Origin: Zea mays
Taxonomy: Eukaryota; Streptophyta; Magnoliopsida; Poales; Poaceae
Reading direction: 5' to 3'
Assembly (NCBI RefSeq): GCF_902167145.1
Contig: NC_050099.1
Span: forward strand, 63,320,942-63,384,941
Length of the DNA: 64,000 nt
Within the stretch, counting starts at the first letter, position 1, and the number at the start of each line of letters is the position of its first letter. The translations under genes were made by a program, and so were the position numbers. Below, in pieces: positions 1 to 11,250 of this stretch. The notes beneath the pieces were generated by a model. It worked only from the letters and a program-made list of their open reading frames with translations. It ran no database searches and had not been told where the DNA came from.

Positions 1-366
1 TTGTTCACCTTCTACGTCAAGAACAATGACTCCCACGACATGATCATATTTGGAGATGGGAATCAAGGCAAGGTCAAAGGTTTGGGTAAAATAGCCATCA
101 CTACTGAGCATTCAATTTCTAATGTGTTCTTAGTAGAATTGCTTGGTTACAATTTACTTCGTGTAAGTCAATTATGTCATATGGGCTATAATTGTTTATT
201 TGCAAATATTGATGTATCTGTCTTTAAATGAAGTGATGCTTCATTAGCTTTTAAAGATGTATTCAATGACAAGCTCTATTTAGTTGATTTCACTAAATAA
301 AATGCCGATCTAGACGCATGTTTAATAGCTAAGACTAATATGGGCTGTCTCTGGCACCACCGTCTA
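1..366 (+). pseudogene. Copia protease C-terminus / GAG-pre-integrase domain, first part (element A)
   Basis: The translation in frame 1 has the GDGNQGKVKGLG and SISNVF..LGYNLL..SQLC blocks typical of the stretch between copia protease and integrase. The protease Asp-Ser-Gly site would lie upstream, outside the window. The frame is open to 231, then hits TGA (232-234) and TAA (298-300), both by single-base change compared with the paralogous minus-strand copy at 44787-45341. The domain stops at Leu-Trp-His-His-Arg, where solo LTR B is inserted, and resumes at 1635. It is part of a polyprotein that would process and integrate retrotransposon cDNA, but is not functional here. Confidence 0.85.
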
Positions 367-1629
367 TGAAAGGGAAATAGGGTTAACCATTTCCTATAAT
401 TAATTTTGGTGGTTGACGACCAACACGAACACACAGACTAACTAGTTTGTCTAGAATGTATTACAGGTGCATAGGGTTCAACATAAACCAAGAAAGAAAT
501 TAAGTTAGGGACACAATTTAATTGGAGCAAAAGGACTTGAGCGTGCTGAAAAATGGAGCACCGGACAGTGTTCGGTGCACCAGAGCCGTACAACTCCAAA
601 CCAGCCACTCTCAGGAATTCTAGGGCACGCTCCACTATAAATCATCGGACTGTCCGGTGTTCCATCGAACTATCCAGTGAACCAGCCGAGCAACGGCTCT
701 CTACACCAACGGTCGACTCTGTCGCGATGAACAGTGCATGACAGAAGTCAGAGCGCATAAGTCAGAGGGCACTGGACTGTCCGGTGTGGCACTGGACTTT
801 CTGGTGTGGCACTGGACTGTCCGGTGCAGCTAGAAGACAAAGGCTCCAACGGTCGACCAGCTCCAAACCCTAACGGTTGCGCTGACGTGGCGCGCACCGG
901 ATAGTGCACAGTGGTTGTCCGGTGCGCCCATCGCCAGCAGAATTTAGCCAACGGCTAGAAGTGGTTGGGAGGCTACAAATACCCCCCAACCACCTCATTC
1001 ATATCCATCCAAGCGTTCTGAATTCTTCATTCATTGCAAGAGCAAACACCCAACAATCCAAGACACAATCAAAGCAATCAATCCACTCAAAGCCCCAAAA
1101 TCAACTCTAGTGCATTAGGGCCTGTGAGAGGATCACTTGTGTTCTTTGTTGCTCTTGTAGTTTGGTTTGGCCTTTTTCTTTTCCTTCTTATTCTCAAGAG
1201 ACATGTAATCGAAGCAAGAGACACCTAAGTGTGTGGTGGTCCATGTGGGGTCTAAGTGACCCGTGAGATTAAGGAAAAGGCTCACTCGGTCTAAGTGACC
1301 ATTTGAGAAATGGAAAGGGTTGAAATAGACCCGATCTTTGTGACCTCCTCAACGTGGACTAGGTTCTTTGGAACCGAACCTCGGTAAAACAAATCATCGT
1401 GCTCACTCTCCTTGATTCTTGTTTGATTTGTTTCCCCTCTCTAACGTTTCCTTGCTAGTGTGAATTTGAGTTGGCTCCCATACATCATCCGCAATCTTTG
1501 AGCAATTCCTAGAAAGAGAGATATTATTTTGACTTGAATTTAATTCTAACGCTAACCCCCGACCTTAGTGTGTGTTTAAGTTTATAAATTTTAGGTTTCG
1601 CCTATTCACCCCCCTCTAGGCGACTTTCA
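367..1629 (+). mobile_element. Solo LTR B (Sirevirus, Opie/Ji type)
   Basis: 1263 bp starting TGAAAGGGAAATAGG and ending CTAGGCGACTTTCA, flanked by a perfect 5-bp target-site duplication GTCTA (362-366 and 1630-1634). No internal region or second LTR follows, so it is a solo LTR left by LTR-LTR recombination. It carries the family's GGAC..GTCC-type motifs (about 560-910), a decayed TATA region (TACAAATA near 974-981) and the usual CACCCCCCTCTAGGCGAC end. It interrupts the GAG-pre-integrase domain of element A. The host reading is continuous across the site when the LTR and one TSD copy are ignored, which confirms both ends. Confidence 0.95.
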
Positions 1630-1634
1630 GTCTA

Positions 1635-2466
1635 GCACATGTTGGAATGAAAAATCTTCATAAGCTTCTAAAGGGAGAACATGTGTTAGGACTAACTGAT
1701 GTTTGTTTTGAGAAAGACAGACCTTGTGCAGCGTGCATGAGTATTCTTTTTGCAGGGAAGCAGTATGGTCTTGTTATTATTGATGATTTTTCCTGCTTCA
1801 CTTGAGTATTCTTTTTGTAGCATAAAACAGAAACCCAAGGTACTATAAAGCGCTTCCTAAATGAGTTTGAGCTCAAAGTGAAGAGCGAAAATGGATCTGA
1901 ATTCAAGAATCTTCAAGTAGAAGAGTTTCTTGAGGAAGAAGGCATCAAGCATGAGTCTTCGCTCCCTACACACCACAGAAAAATGGTGTAGTAGAGAGGA
2001 AGATCAGGACACTCATCGACATGGCAAGGACAATGCTTGGAGAATACAAGACGCTTGAGCGGTTTTAGACGGAAGCTGTAAATACAGCTTGCCATGCCAT
2101 AAACCGACTCTATCTTCATCGCCTCCTCAAGAAAACGTCTTATGAGCTTCTAACCGGTAACAAACCCAATGTGTCATATTTTCGTGTCTTTGCAAGTAAT
2201 GCTACATCTTAGTTAAAAGAGGTAGACATTTGAAGTTTGCTCCCAAAGTTGTAGAAGGATTTTTACTAGGTTATGGTTCAAATACAAAGGCATATAAGGT
2301 CTTCAACAAATCGTCGGGTTCAGTTGAAGTCTCTAGTGACGTTGTATTTGATAAGACTAATGGCTCTCCAAGAGAGGAAGTTGATCTTGATGATGTCGAT
2401 GAGGATGAAGTTCCAACGGCCGCAATGAGAACTATGGCAATAGGTGATGTGCGACCGCAGGAATAA
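1635..2466 (+). pseudogene. Copia integrase remnant (element A)
   Basis: Resumes directly after solo LTR B with the rest of the GAG-pre-integrase domain (HVGMKNLHKLLKGEHVLGLT, 1635-1695), followed by integrase core pieces (IIDDFS around 1778, NGSEF around 1890, EEGIKHE around 1935) and the conserved linker with FLLGYGSN..AYKVFN (2230-2466). There is an internal deletion after the CAAC cysteine motif: the HHCC-to-core stretch is missing and is replaced by 18 bp copied from 65 bp downstream (see findings). In-frame stops and frameshifts occur at about 1803, 1990 and 2210. Integrase would join retrotransposon cDNA to host DNA; this copy cannot. Confidence 0.8.
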
Positions 2467-3690
2467 CAAGAACAAGATCAACCATCTTCCTCAACATTGG
2501 TGAAACCCCTAACTCAAGATGAGGAACATGTACCTCAAGATGTAGGCATGAATCAAGGGGAGCACATGAAGAAAATGATAAAGAGGAAGAAGTACAAGAG
2601 GCACCTTCAACTCAACTCTGGGCCACCATCCAAAGGAATCATTCAGTGGATTAGATTCTGGGTGACATAAGCAAAGGAGTAACCACTCGTTCACGTTTAG
2701 CTAATTTTTATGAACATTACTCTTTTGTTTCTTCTATTGAGCCTTTCTGGGTAGAAGAAGCCTTGCGGGATCCATATTGGGTGCTGGCTACATAGGATGA
2801 ACTCAACAGCTTCAAAAGAAATGAAGTGTGGAGTCTGGTGCCTTGTCCAAAGCAAAATGTTGTGGGAACCAAGTGGGTGTTCCGCAACATGCAAGATGAG
2901 CACGGGGTGGTGACAAGAAACAAGGCTCGACTTGCGGCAAAAGGTTATCCCAAGTCGTAGGTTTGGATTTTGAGGAGACTTTTGCTCCTGTAGCTAGGCT
3001 CGAGTCAATACGCATATTATTGGCCTATGCTGCTCACCACTCTTTTAAGTTGTTTCAAATGGACGTGAAGAGCGCCTTCCTCAATGGACCAATCAAGGAG
3101 GATGTTTACGTGGAACAACCCTGGCTTCGAGGATGACAGGTATCCCGACCATGTTTTAAAGCTCTCTAAGGCGCTCTATGGACTTAAGCAAGCTCCAAGA
3201 GCATGGTATGAATGTCTTAGATATTTTCTCATTTCTAATGCTTTCAAGGTCGGGAAAGCGGATCCTACTTTTTTACTAAGACTTGTAATGGTTATTTGGT
3301 TGTGTGCCAAATATATGTCGATGACATAATATTTGGTTCTACTAATCAAAAGTATTATGAAGAGTTTAGCAGGGTAATGATGCAGAAATTCAAGATGTCG
3401 ATGATGGGCGAGTTGAACTACTTCCTCAGATTTCAAGTGAAGCAACTCAAGGAAGGAACCTTCATCTCCCAAACGAAGTACACTCAAGACCTGCTCAAAA
3501 GGTTTAGGATGAAGGACGCAAAGCCCACCAAAATGCCAATGGGAACCGATGAACACTTGGACCTCGATAAAGGAGGTAAGTCCATTGATCAAAAGGCATA
3601 CCGATCTATGATAGGTTCTTCACTTTATATTTGTGCTAGTAGATCGGATATAATGCTTAGCGTATGCATGTGTGCTAGATTTTAATCGGA
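2467..3690 (+). pseudogene. Copia reverse transcriptase remnant (element A)
   Basis: After an acidic linker, RT blocks are recognisable in shifting frames: ARLAAKGY near 2925, LSKALYGLKQAPRAWYE near 3160-3210, the catalytic YVDD at 3314-3325 and MSMMGELNYFLRF near 3390-3430. The last open piece runs 3296-3685 and ends with the conserved YRSMIGSSLYICASRSDIM block (from about 3598). At least three frameshifts or stops separate the pieces (about 2964, 3040 and 3290), and a stop at 3683-3685 parts it from RNase H. RT would copy element RNA into cDNA in the virus-like particle. The order integrase-RT-RNase H identifies the copia superfamily. Confidence 0.88.
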
Positions 3691-3694
3691 CCCC

Positions 3695-4267
3695 GTGGAA
3701 TGTCATCTTGTGGCTGTGAAGCGAATTCTTAGATATTTAGTTCATAAGCCTTGCTTCGGGATCTGGTATCCAAAGGGGTCTACCTTTGACTTAATCAGAT
3801 ATTCAGATTCCGACTATGTCGGGTGCAAGGTTGATAGGATGAGCACATCACGGACTTGTCAATTTCTGGGAAGGTCCCTGGTGTCTTGGAGCCCTAAGAA
3901 ACAATCATCTGTTGCCCTATCCACCGCTGAGGCCGAGTATGTTGTCGTAGGATGGTGTTGCGCGCAACTACTTTGGATGAGGCAAACCCTTCGGGACTTT
4001 GGCTACAATCTGAGCAAAGTCCCACTCCTATGTGATAATGAGAGTGCAATTCGCTTGGCGGATAATCCTATTGAACACAACCGCACTAAGCACATAGACA
4101 TTCGACATCACTTTTTGAGAGACCACCAGCAAAGGGGAGATATCGATGTTTCCCATACTAGCACCGAGAACCAGCTAGCTGATATCTTCACCAAGCCTGT
4201 AGATGAGAAAAAGTTTTGCAGATTGCGTAGTGAGATAAATATCTTAGATTCGTGGAACTTGGATTGA
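3695..4267 (+). pseudogene. Copia RNase H domain (element A), long open remnant
   Basis: 190-residue open stretch with the copia RNase H landmarks: SDSDYVGCKVDR (first Asp), STAEAEYV (Glu), CDNESAIRLADNP (Asp) and HIDIRHHFLRD. The C-terminal TENQLADIFTKP block closes the polyprotein, and the stop at 4265-4267 matches the normal end of pol. It is the best preserved part of element A but is separated from RT by a stop and lacks a start of its own, so it is not an independent gene. RNase H would degrade the RNA strand during reverse transcription. Confidence 0.88.
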
Positions 4268-5053
4268 TCTATAGCATACATGTGCTTTTCTGTTTTTGAT
4301 CATGTTACTTTAAGCATTGCTATCTTTACTTGCTTATTTTTGGTGCTCAAGTTGTACAAGTCATCCCCAGACCTCACAAGTCCTTGTGTAAAAGATGCAT
4401 ATGTTTAGGGGGGTATGCTACAACTTGACCCTATGAGATTAATGTGTTTGCTTGAGTACCTATGATGTAGTCTCAAATCTGGATTGAAAGGGAAAGAGAT
4501 GAACTTGGACAAAGAAGAGGCTTCCACTGGATTCCGGTATCAATGTGTCTTGTTCCAAGCCACTATCCGTGTTTTTCTCATTGCCCTTGGTTTTACTTGA
4601 AATTTTCTGTGAGGCAATGGGGTTAGAAAGATAGTTATTCTGTATTGGTGCTTAATGCCAAAGGGGGAGAAATTAAGGCCAAAGCAACTGGATCAGCTAC
4701 CACTTGTGAATTTTTCAAAAGTTTTAGTGTAAGAATACTTTATTGCAAAAATTGCTCTCTTATGGGGGAGAAATTTGATTATGGGAAAAGGGGGAGTTTT
4801 TGGTGTTTGATCAAAACTAGTCTTAAAATATATTTTTGATTTACTAAAACAAGTGTTTTTGACATAGAGATAGGAAAATGAATTTGTTTTTGCGAAAACA
4901 AACCAAGTGGTGGCAAAAGTGATCCGAATATGCCAAATCATATAACAATCTTATTGGTCTTCAATTTGACATCAATTTGCTCCTTTTAGCACTTTTGAAT
5001 ATGTTAGAGTTGCTTTTTGATGTGTTGGCATAAATCACCAAAAAGGGGGAGAT
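4268..5053 (+). other. Non-coding tail of element A with multiple polypurine tracts
   Basis: No coding sequence. Polypurine-tract-like G runs occur at 4406-4415, 4660-4674, 4763-4776 and 4786-4799. The functional tract AAAAAGGGGGAGAT at 5040-5053 directly abuts the 3' LTR at 5054. Repeated upstream tracts are an established hallmark of Sireviruses. The same AAAGGGGGAG pattern recurs inverted in elements J and L. Confidence 0.85.
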
Positions 5054-5074
5054 TGAAAGGGAAATGTGCTCTTG
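5054..5074 (+). repeat. 3' LTR of element A, first piece
   Basis: Starts TGAAAGGGAAATGTG immediately after the polypurine tract. Only 21 bp are present before solo LTR C; the last 5 bases (TCTTG, 5070-5074) are the left target-site duplication of C. The LTR resumes at 6402. Confidence 0.85.
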
Positions 5075-6396
5075 TGAGAGCACCTAGAGGGGGGTGAATA
5101 GGTGATCCAGTAAAAATCAAGTCTAAACAACACAAAGTTGGTTTATAATAAATGTTACTGAGATTAAAACCAAGGTGATATGAATAGAGAGAAGAGAACT
5201 CTTCACTTGATTGTTCCTTTAGAATATGTATTGAACTTGGGAACAATAGCGCAAGAAGCAAGTTCTGAACTTTATGGAAGAAAACAATCATAGAGAAAGA
5301 TGCATAAGTGACACAGTGATTTTATCCCATGGTTCGGCCAATGCCTACTCCATGTTGTGGTGACCTCCTTCGGTCAAGGATTGCACTCAATACCTCTCAA
5401 GTGATCCAAAGATCAAACTTGAGTACCACGACTTTCTTCCTTTTCTCAGGTATTCCCTTTGTGAGAACCTCCACGAGTTGGAGTCTCTCACCCTTACAAG
5501 ATTGATCACAATTCAACCACAAGAATAAGCGAGGGAATGAAACCACATACGAGATAAACTTACAGTGACTCACGCACACAAAACGAGAGAGAGGAGCACA
5601 AAGATAGCACAACGGAGTTACAGCTCAACACAAGTGCCCAAATCTCAATCAACGAAAGCAAAGGTGTGAATTCGATGTCTCGGTGTTGTTGGATGTTCAA
5701 TGAGTGCTTGGTGTCCTACTCCATGCGCCTAGGGGTCCCTTTTATATCCCCAAGGCAGCTAGGAGCTGTTAGAGTTCCATTTGGAAGGCTCTGGTTGCCT
5801 TCTATCCGTGGGCGCACTGGACAGTCCGGTGCACCACCGGATAGTGAATAGTGTGTGATTCCCTTACTTTTCTGGCGAAGCCAACCGTTGTAGCCACCGA
5901 CCCCCGTGGCACACCGGACAGTCCGGTGCGACCTTCTGACCGTTGGGTGAGCCACGTGTCGCCAGCTGATGGCGCGATCGACCGTTGGCCAGGCCCGCGG
6001 CTGGCACACCGGACAGTTCGGTGCACACCAGATAGTCAGCTGAATTATAGCCGCGGAGCCCTCAGCATTTTCTCGAGAACGACCTGTTCGCCGGGCCACC
6101 AGCCTGGGCACCAGACATTGTCTAGTGCACATTGGACAGTCCGGTGCAACACAGGCTTGTGCAAGTCTGGCTTGCCTTAGCCAAACTTCTCCAATTTGAT
6201 TTCTCTTACTTTGAGAAGCTTCCTTGCACTTAGTAGAATAATGTTAGTACCAAAAACAATTTACTAATGCTAGAATCATACCTTGCTTTTGCTTTTGCAT
6301 GTCTTTAAGCCTTAGCTCAATAAAGTCATAACTCTGTGTTGGCCATCTAATCATCAAAACATAATAGAAATGGCCCAAGGGCTCAAATCCCTTTCA
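5075..6396 (-). mobile_element. Solo LTR C (Sirevirus, same family as the LTR of A)
   Basis: 1322 bp in reverse orientation: it begins TGAGAGCACCTAGAGG (the family's 3' end inverted) and ends AAATCCCTTTCA. TSDs are TCTTG (5070-5074) and CCTTG (6397-6401), with one mismatch. It contains inverted TATA (TATAAAAG on minus, about 5738-5746) and several CACCGGAC/GTCCGGTG half-palindromes (5816-6150). No partner LTR or internal domain is present. It sits 21 bp inside the 3' LTR of element A, an LTR-in-LTR insertion of related sequences in opposite orientation. Confidence 0.9.
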
Positions 6397-6401
6397 CCTT
6401 G

Positions 6402-6837
6402 GGCCATTTCTATAGTGTTTTGGTGATTAGATGCACAACACATTATGTTTAAACTAACATGATGTATGAGCAAAGTATTTGAAGCAAATTGAGCTCCGAA
6501 GAGGACATAATGCAAATCTAGATGGATCAAGTATAAAGGTGAGCTCTGGACACTTAGTCAATTGTTTTGTGTGCTAATCATGTTTATCTAAGTGTCAGGG
6601 ACTCAGTTAAGTTAAGTCCAAAAGGAGCAAAAGAAAACAAAGGAAGAAATAGAGAAAGCGCGCTGGACTAGACAGCACCGGACGGTCCGGTGCCACCCAC
6701 CGGACAGTCCGGTGCACGGTCCGGCCAACTCGCTGTTCTTGGGAATTCTAGCATGCGTCGGCTATAATTCATCGGACGATCCGCGTGAGGCGCCGAACAG
6801 TCTGGTGAGCCAGCAGCCAACGGCTATTGGGCACGTC
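6402..6837 (+). repeat. 3' LTR of element A, middle piece
   Basis: Continues the LTR begun at 5054 with the GGGCCATTTCTATAGTG block that follows the LTR start in related LTR E (8811). It holds two CACCGGAC-GTCCGGTG palindromes (6676-6692 and 6698-6714), the cis-element typical of Sirevirus LTRs. It is cut at 6837 by solo LTR D; ACGTC at 6833-6837 is the left TSD. Confidence 0.88.
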
Positions 6838-8810
6838 TATGGTGGAACCACCCAGATTATTCTAGCTTAAGTGCCTTGGTCTTGCGTGAAGGGCAACGAC
6901 ACACACTTAAATCAGAATAAACTGTCAATTCCTCGGATCTAGTCCGATCGAAGCCACTTACCAAGGATCGAGTACCATTTGCTCACGCGAAGGTGAGGCA
7001 CAGAGAAATACAATAAAGCATAATACCACAAATTTAAATAAGTACTTAGAGTTATTACATCATCATCGAAGTTTTAAAAGTAGTAAACATTGTTCATTGA
7101 TGCAATGGAAATTAACTAACTATAAATAAAGAGTGAGGTGAAGCCTGGTCCATCACTCCTCCTGATCATCTCCTGCCAAGGAAGGGTTCCACTAGACTGT
7201 CCAACCCGGTGGCAAAGTGAACGGCCAAGTCAACCCAGAAACCATATCCTCCTTAAAGGTATCTATAAAAAAATATGCCACAAGCAAGGCTGAGTATACT
7301 AATATTCAACTAGACTTACCCGGTGTGAGGAGTCTACTCCTCTACCTCTAGATCATGAAGATGTTTGGCTGAGGGGTTTGGTTTGTCAAAATCACTAGCT
7401 CGGTCTAAAATCAAATTTTAGCTTTTCCAAGTTTAATGATATTCCTTAAACTAGGTTTCATCCTTCAAAACATACATGGTATCAGACATTTAGTGCAAAC
7501 AACACTTTATCTCATGAAAACTCATTTCACTTCTTACTCGATGCAGCAACACGTATCAAGCAGTCTCACTAGTTGTGAGAAGCAGATGATTCAAATCGAG
7601 TTTAAACCTTGCAAGGGAAACCAAAACACACGACATGTAGGAGCACTCCGTCCCCACACACATCAACCGTCCCCATCGATTCCCCGTCAACAGAACATGC
7701 CCACTGCCATTGGCATACAATGCTCCACTGACCCCGGCCGCTGCCGTGTAGTGACCGTACTTGTACCCACCATAACCGGAATGGGAGACCCTGTCTCATG
7801 AACACATGGGATGGTATGTCCGTGGGCAGGTTCACTCAGGTACTAGGCTTACCAATTTATCATATTTCTTGGCATGTGCTTAGTACTTTCAAACACTTGA
7901 CGCACGGTACCACACATTAATCCTTATTCCAGTTTCATCTCGTAGATAAGGCATCCTATGGATCCTTGTCCATAGACCCTCATTGTTCCAGTATCAAAGT
8001 GGATACAACCAATTCCTAACCTCGCGTGAGTGCTAGAAAAAAAACTCGACTTCTACCGAGATCCCCAATTAGCATAGCAGTTACTCGACCTAGCATACTA
8101 GTATCCATCTCAAAAGGAAACTTGAGTTCATGCGACTAGGGTTTCAAACAACTTCTACACTTAAGTGCACTGTACAAACCTACAAACATTAAGTGTAGTA
8201 AAATAGCATATATAAACGGTTATGCATAAAACTAGGGCTTGCCTTCAATTGCTGGGGCAGCAGAGAAATCCTTAGTGGCAGGTGCCGTAGCTGGCTCCTG
8301 CTCTTACTCTTGGTCAACTCCTTGCTCAGGGATAAGCACGTACTCTCCGTTAGCGAGGTTGCAATCTATTTAATGTGATGCATGTACATTTATAATAAGT
8401 AGATGATAAATATGATGCATGGTTGAGCAACACAAGGTCATTTAGTAATGTTAGGGTTTCTCTTTTTCTAACCCAACTTCTTAGTAGTGTTCTTGTTGAT
8501 TTTAAAGTTAAACTAGTATCTAGTGGAAATAAAAGTGGGTAGAGATTTAGTTTTTCCTTCAAGAAGTTAGTAAAAGATCAGTTAAGTCTTTTGTACTTTA
8601 AATGAACATGGTAGCCTTACTTCTTTATTCTATTTTCTCTTAGGCTTTTAAAGGTGGGTTGAACTATGAATGCTATTTAGAATTTTACAAAAATCCTATA
8701 AAAATTACAATAGCTTATTACTAGTTAAACTGGTCTGACCTAGGACTTTGAGGTCAAAACTAATTAGAATATGTTTTAAACAAAAATAACAAAAACTAGG
8801 GTAGAGGGGT

Positions 8811-10040
8811 TGAAAGGGAAATGTGTCGTGGGCCATTTCTATAAATGTTTTGGTGATTAGATGTCCAACACATATTGTTTTGATTGATATGTGCCAGATG
8901 TTAAAGCGATGCAAATCAAGAATGGAGTTTGGCTAAATCCAGCCAGACTTGCACCACCATGCGGTACACCGGACTGTCCGGTGTGCAGCGGACAGTGTCC
9001 GGTGCACAGGCTGCTCAGCGACGAAATCGTTGCTCTTGGGAATTGCCGAGGGCGCTGCGGCTAAAATTCACCGGACTGTCCGGTCTGCACCGGACTGTCC
9101 GGTGAGCCAACAGCGCCCGCGCCAACGGTCGGCAGCGCGATCAACGGGCGACACGTGGCCAAAGCCAACGGTCACAAGGCCGCACCGAACTATCTGGTGT
9201 GCACCGGACAGTGTCCGGTGTGCCAAGAAGACAAAGGGCTCAACGGTCAGCTTCGCCAGAGAAGGAAAGAAATCATGTACTGTTCTTGTCCGGTCGTGCA
9301 CCGGACTGTCCGGTGCACTAACGGACAGAAGGTAAGAATTCCCTACCAAATGGAGATCCAACGGCTCCTAGCTGCCTTGGGGCTATAAAAGGGACCCCTA
9401 GGCGCATGGAGCAAATTACCAAGCCTCCATTGAACATCCTAAGACGCCTAGACACCGCAAGCACGCATCCGGATCTCTGTGATTAAGTTTTGAGCACTTG
9501 TTGAGTTGTAAACTCGCTGCGCTATGTTTTGTGTGCTCATTTCTTGACTTGTGTGCATGTCATTGTTGCGACTCTAGCTCTTGCGTGTGTTTCTTTCCCT
9601 CCCTTACTCTTGTGGTTTTAGCTATGATCAATATTGTAAGGGTGAGAGGCTCCAACTTGTGGTGATTCCTCACAAGGGAAACATCAACTATAAGTAAGAA
9701 AATCGTGGTATTCAAGTGGATCATTGGATCGCTTGAAAGGGGTTGAGTGCAACCCTTGTCCATTGGGACGCCACAACGTGGAAGTAGGCAAGTGTTCTAC
9801 TTGGCCGAACCATGGGATAAAAATCGTTGCGTCACCTGTTGTTATTATTGTGCGATCTTCTACTCACTTGATAATTGCTCTAAGTTTAATACTCACTTTG
9901 TAAAGAGCAATTAAGTAAAGAAGTCATCTCTTTCTCTCTAGACATAGCACCTTAGTTTTGATTTCACTAACATTTTATAATCCAAGTTTGTGCTATTTAG
10001 TGTTGATTTTTACAGGATCACATATTCACCCCAAAGGTTA
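8811..10040 (+). mobile_element. Solo LTR E (Sirevirus) inside solo LTR D
   Basis: Starts TGAAAGGGAAATGTG and shares the GGGCCATTTCTATAAATG and CACATTCACC-type end region with element A's LTR. TSDs GGGGT are at 8806-8810 and 10041-10045. The normal end (CCTCTAGGTGCTCTCA) is missing: after CATATTCACCCC it ends AAAGGTTA, so the terminal CA is lost (see findings). It carries the palindrome CACCGGACTGTCCGGTG (8967-8983) and TATAAAA at 9384-9390. Length is 1230 bp. Confidence 0.88.
9384..9390 (+). promoter_or_regulatory. TATA box of solo LTR E
   Basis: TATAAAA followed by GGGACCCCTAGGCGC, downstream of the palindromic cis-region, at the same place as in the LTR of element A (12637-12643). Confidence 0.6.
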
Positions 10041-11233
10041 GGGGTCACTTTACATTAAACTTTCTATCTAGAAGTGACCTTTGCCCCAAAGGTTATTTTT
10101 ACTAGTATTTAGATGCAACAACATGGTCTTGTGTCAAAAGTTACTTAATGATACTCAGCGAATATTTATTTATGATTTTCTAAAGTTGTGGGGCTAAGAG
10201 GTGCTTATAACTAACTTTCCTTTTGAAAAATGTCAAACAACAGATTCGGCATTTTTCCTAATCTTTTCTTTGCATAAGAGCAATCATTCCTAAGTTTGGT
10301 TATTTTTCCTTATAGGGAATGGGCTGTATGATTTTCTAAAGTTTTCTATAATTTCTCATGGGGCAGGGGAAAACATATTTCCTAGTTAAACTTAGGCCAC
10401 TTTAATATTTTTCCTTGAAACCTTGTTGTTCAATTATCCTAAGAAAAATAGGTAGGTCTTGTGGTCCACATGTTTAGGTTCTGATTTTATTTTCCAAAGA
10501 AATAGACATAAACTAAATTTTAATTTTGATTTCTACTTAAATGAGAAAACTATGGTGCTTAGTATTTTTTGTATGACTCTACCGTTGTGTGGTCATATAC
10601 TAAAAATTTCTCAGCCACAGTACTATAATTCTACTAATTTTACTTCTATTTTTGCATATTACTTGATATCCTAAAAATCTAAACTTATAGAAACAGTACT
10701 GGACTAATGGATTTCCTATTTTTGTTCTAAAGTTTACCTTGTCCAGAACCTAACAAAATTAGTTTGACTAAATTCGGCCATATTTTGTTCAAGTTATGCA
10801 TTTCTAAAGTTTTCTACTGGTTAATTAAAGTTGATTTCGAAAAAGGAAAAGGAAAACACCCTTCTAAATGGGTCCCTGGTTTTCTTTCCTCTTTTTCCTT
10901 ACGGTTTGATCCTAGGTACACTATTCATCTGAGTCTAGGTCTTTACACATAACCCCCTAGAATTTTGTAACCTCTAACCCGCAGTCCTTTGATAGGTTAA
11001 ATAGTAACTATGGCGGAGCGGCTTACTGACGATGGTAGAGCTCTGACGAAGGGTCGAGCGAGAATGGGGAGCCTCTAGCAGTCACATCGAGGTACGTGTC
11101 AGCGTCGGTGGTGACCAGAGTTAGTCTGGCCACGGACTCTGGCGGCAGAGCTCATCGGCGACATCTGTACTGGCCACACCACGGTGGTATAGTACAATTA
11201 GACCGCATAGGGAGCTTCACTAAGTGGCAGAGA

Positions 11234-11250
11234 GTGTGTGTGTGTGTGTG
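11234..11250. repeat. (GT)n microsatellite
   Basis: Eight and a half GT units inside solo LTR D. Confidence 0.9.

Noticed and set aside
10029..10095. Possible small MITE between the CCCCAAAGGTTA repeats
   Set aside because: The repeats are direct, not inverted, and the GGGGT TSD of LTR E explains the border; a filler is simpler.
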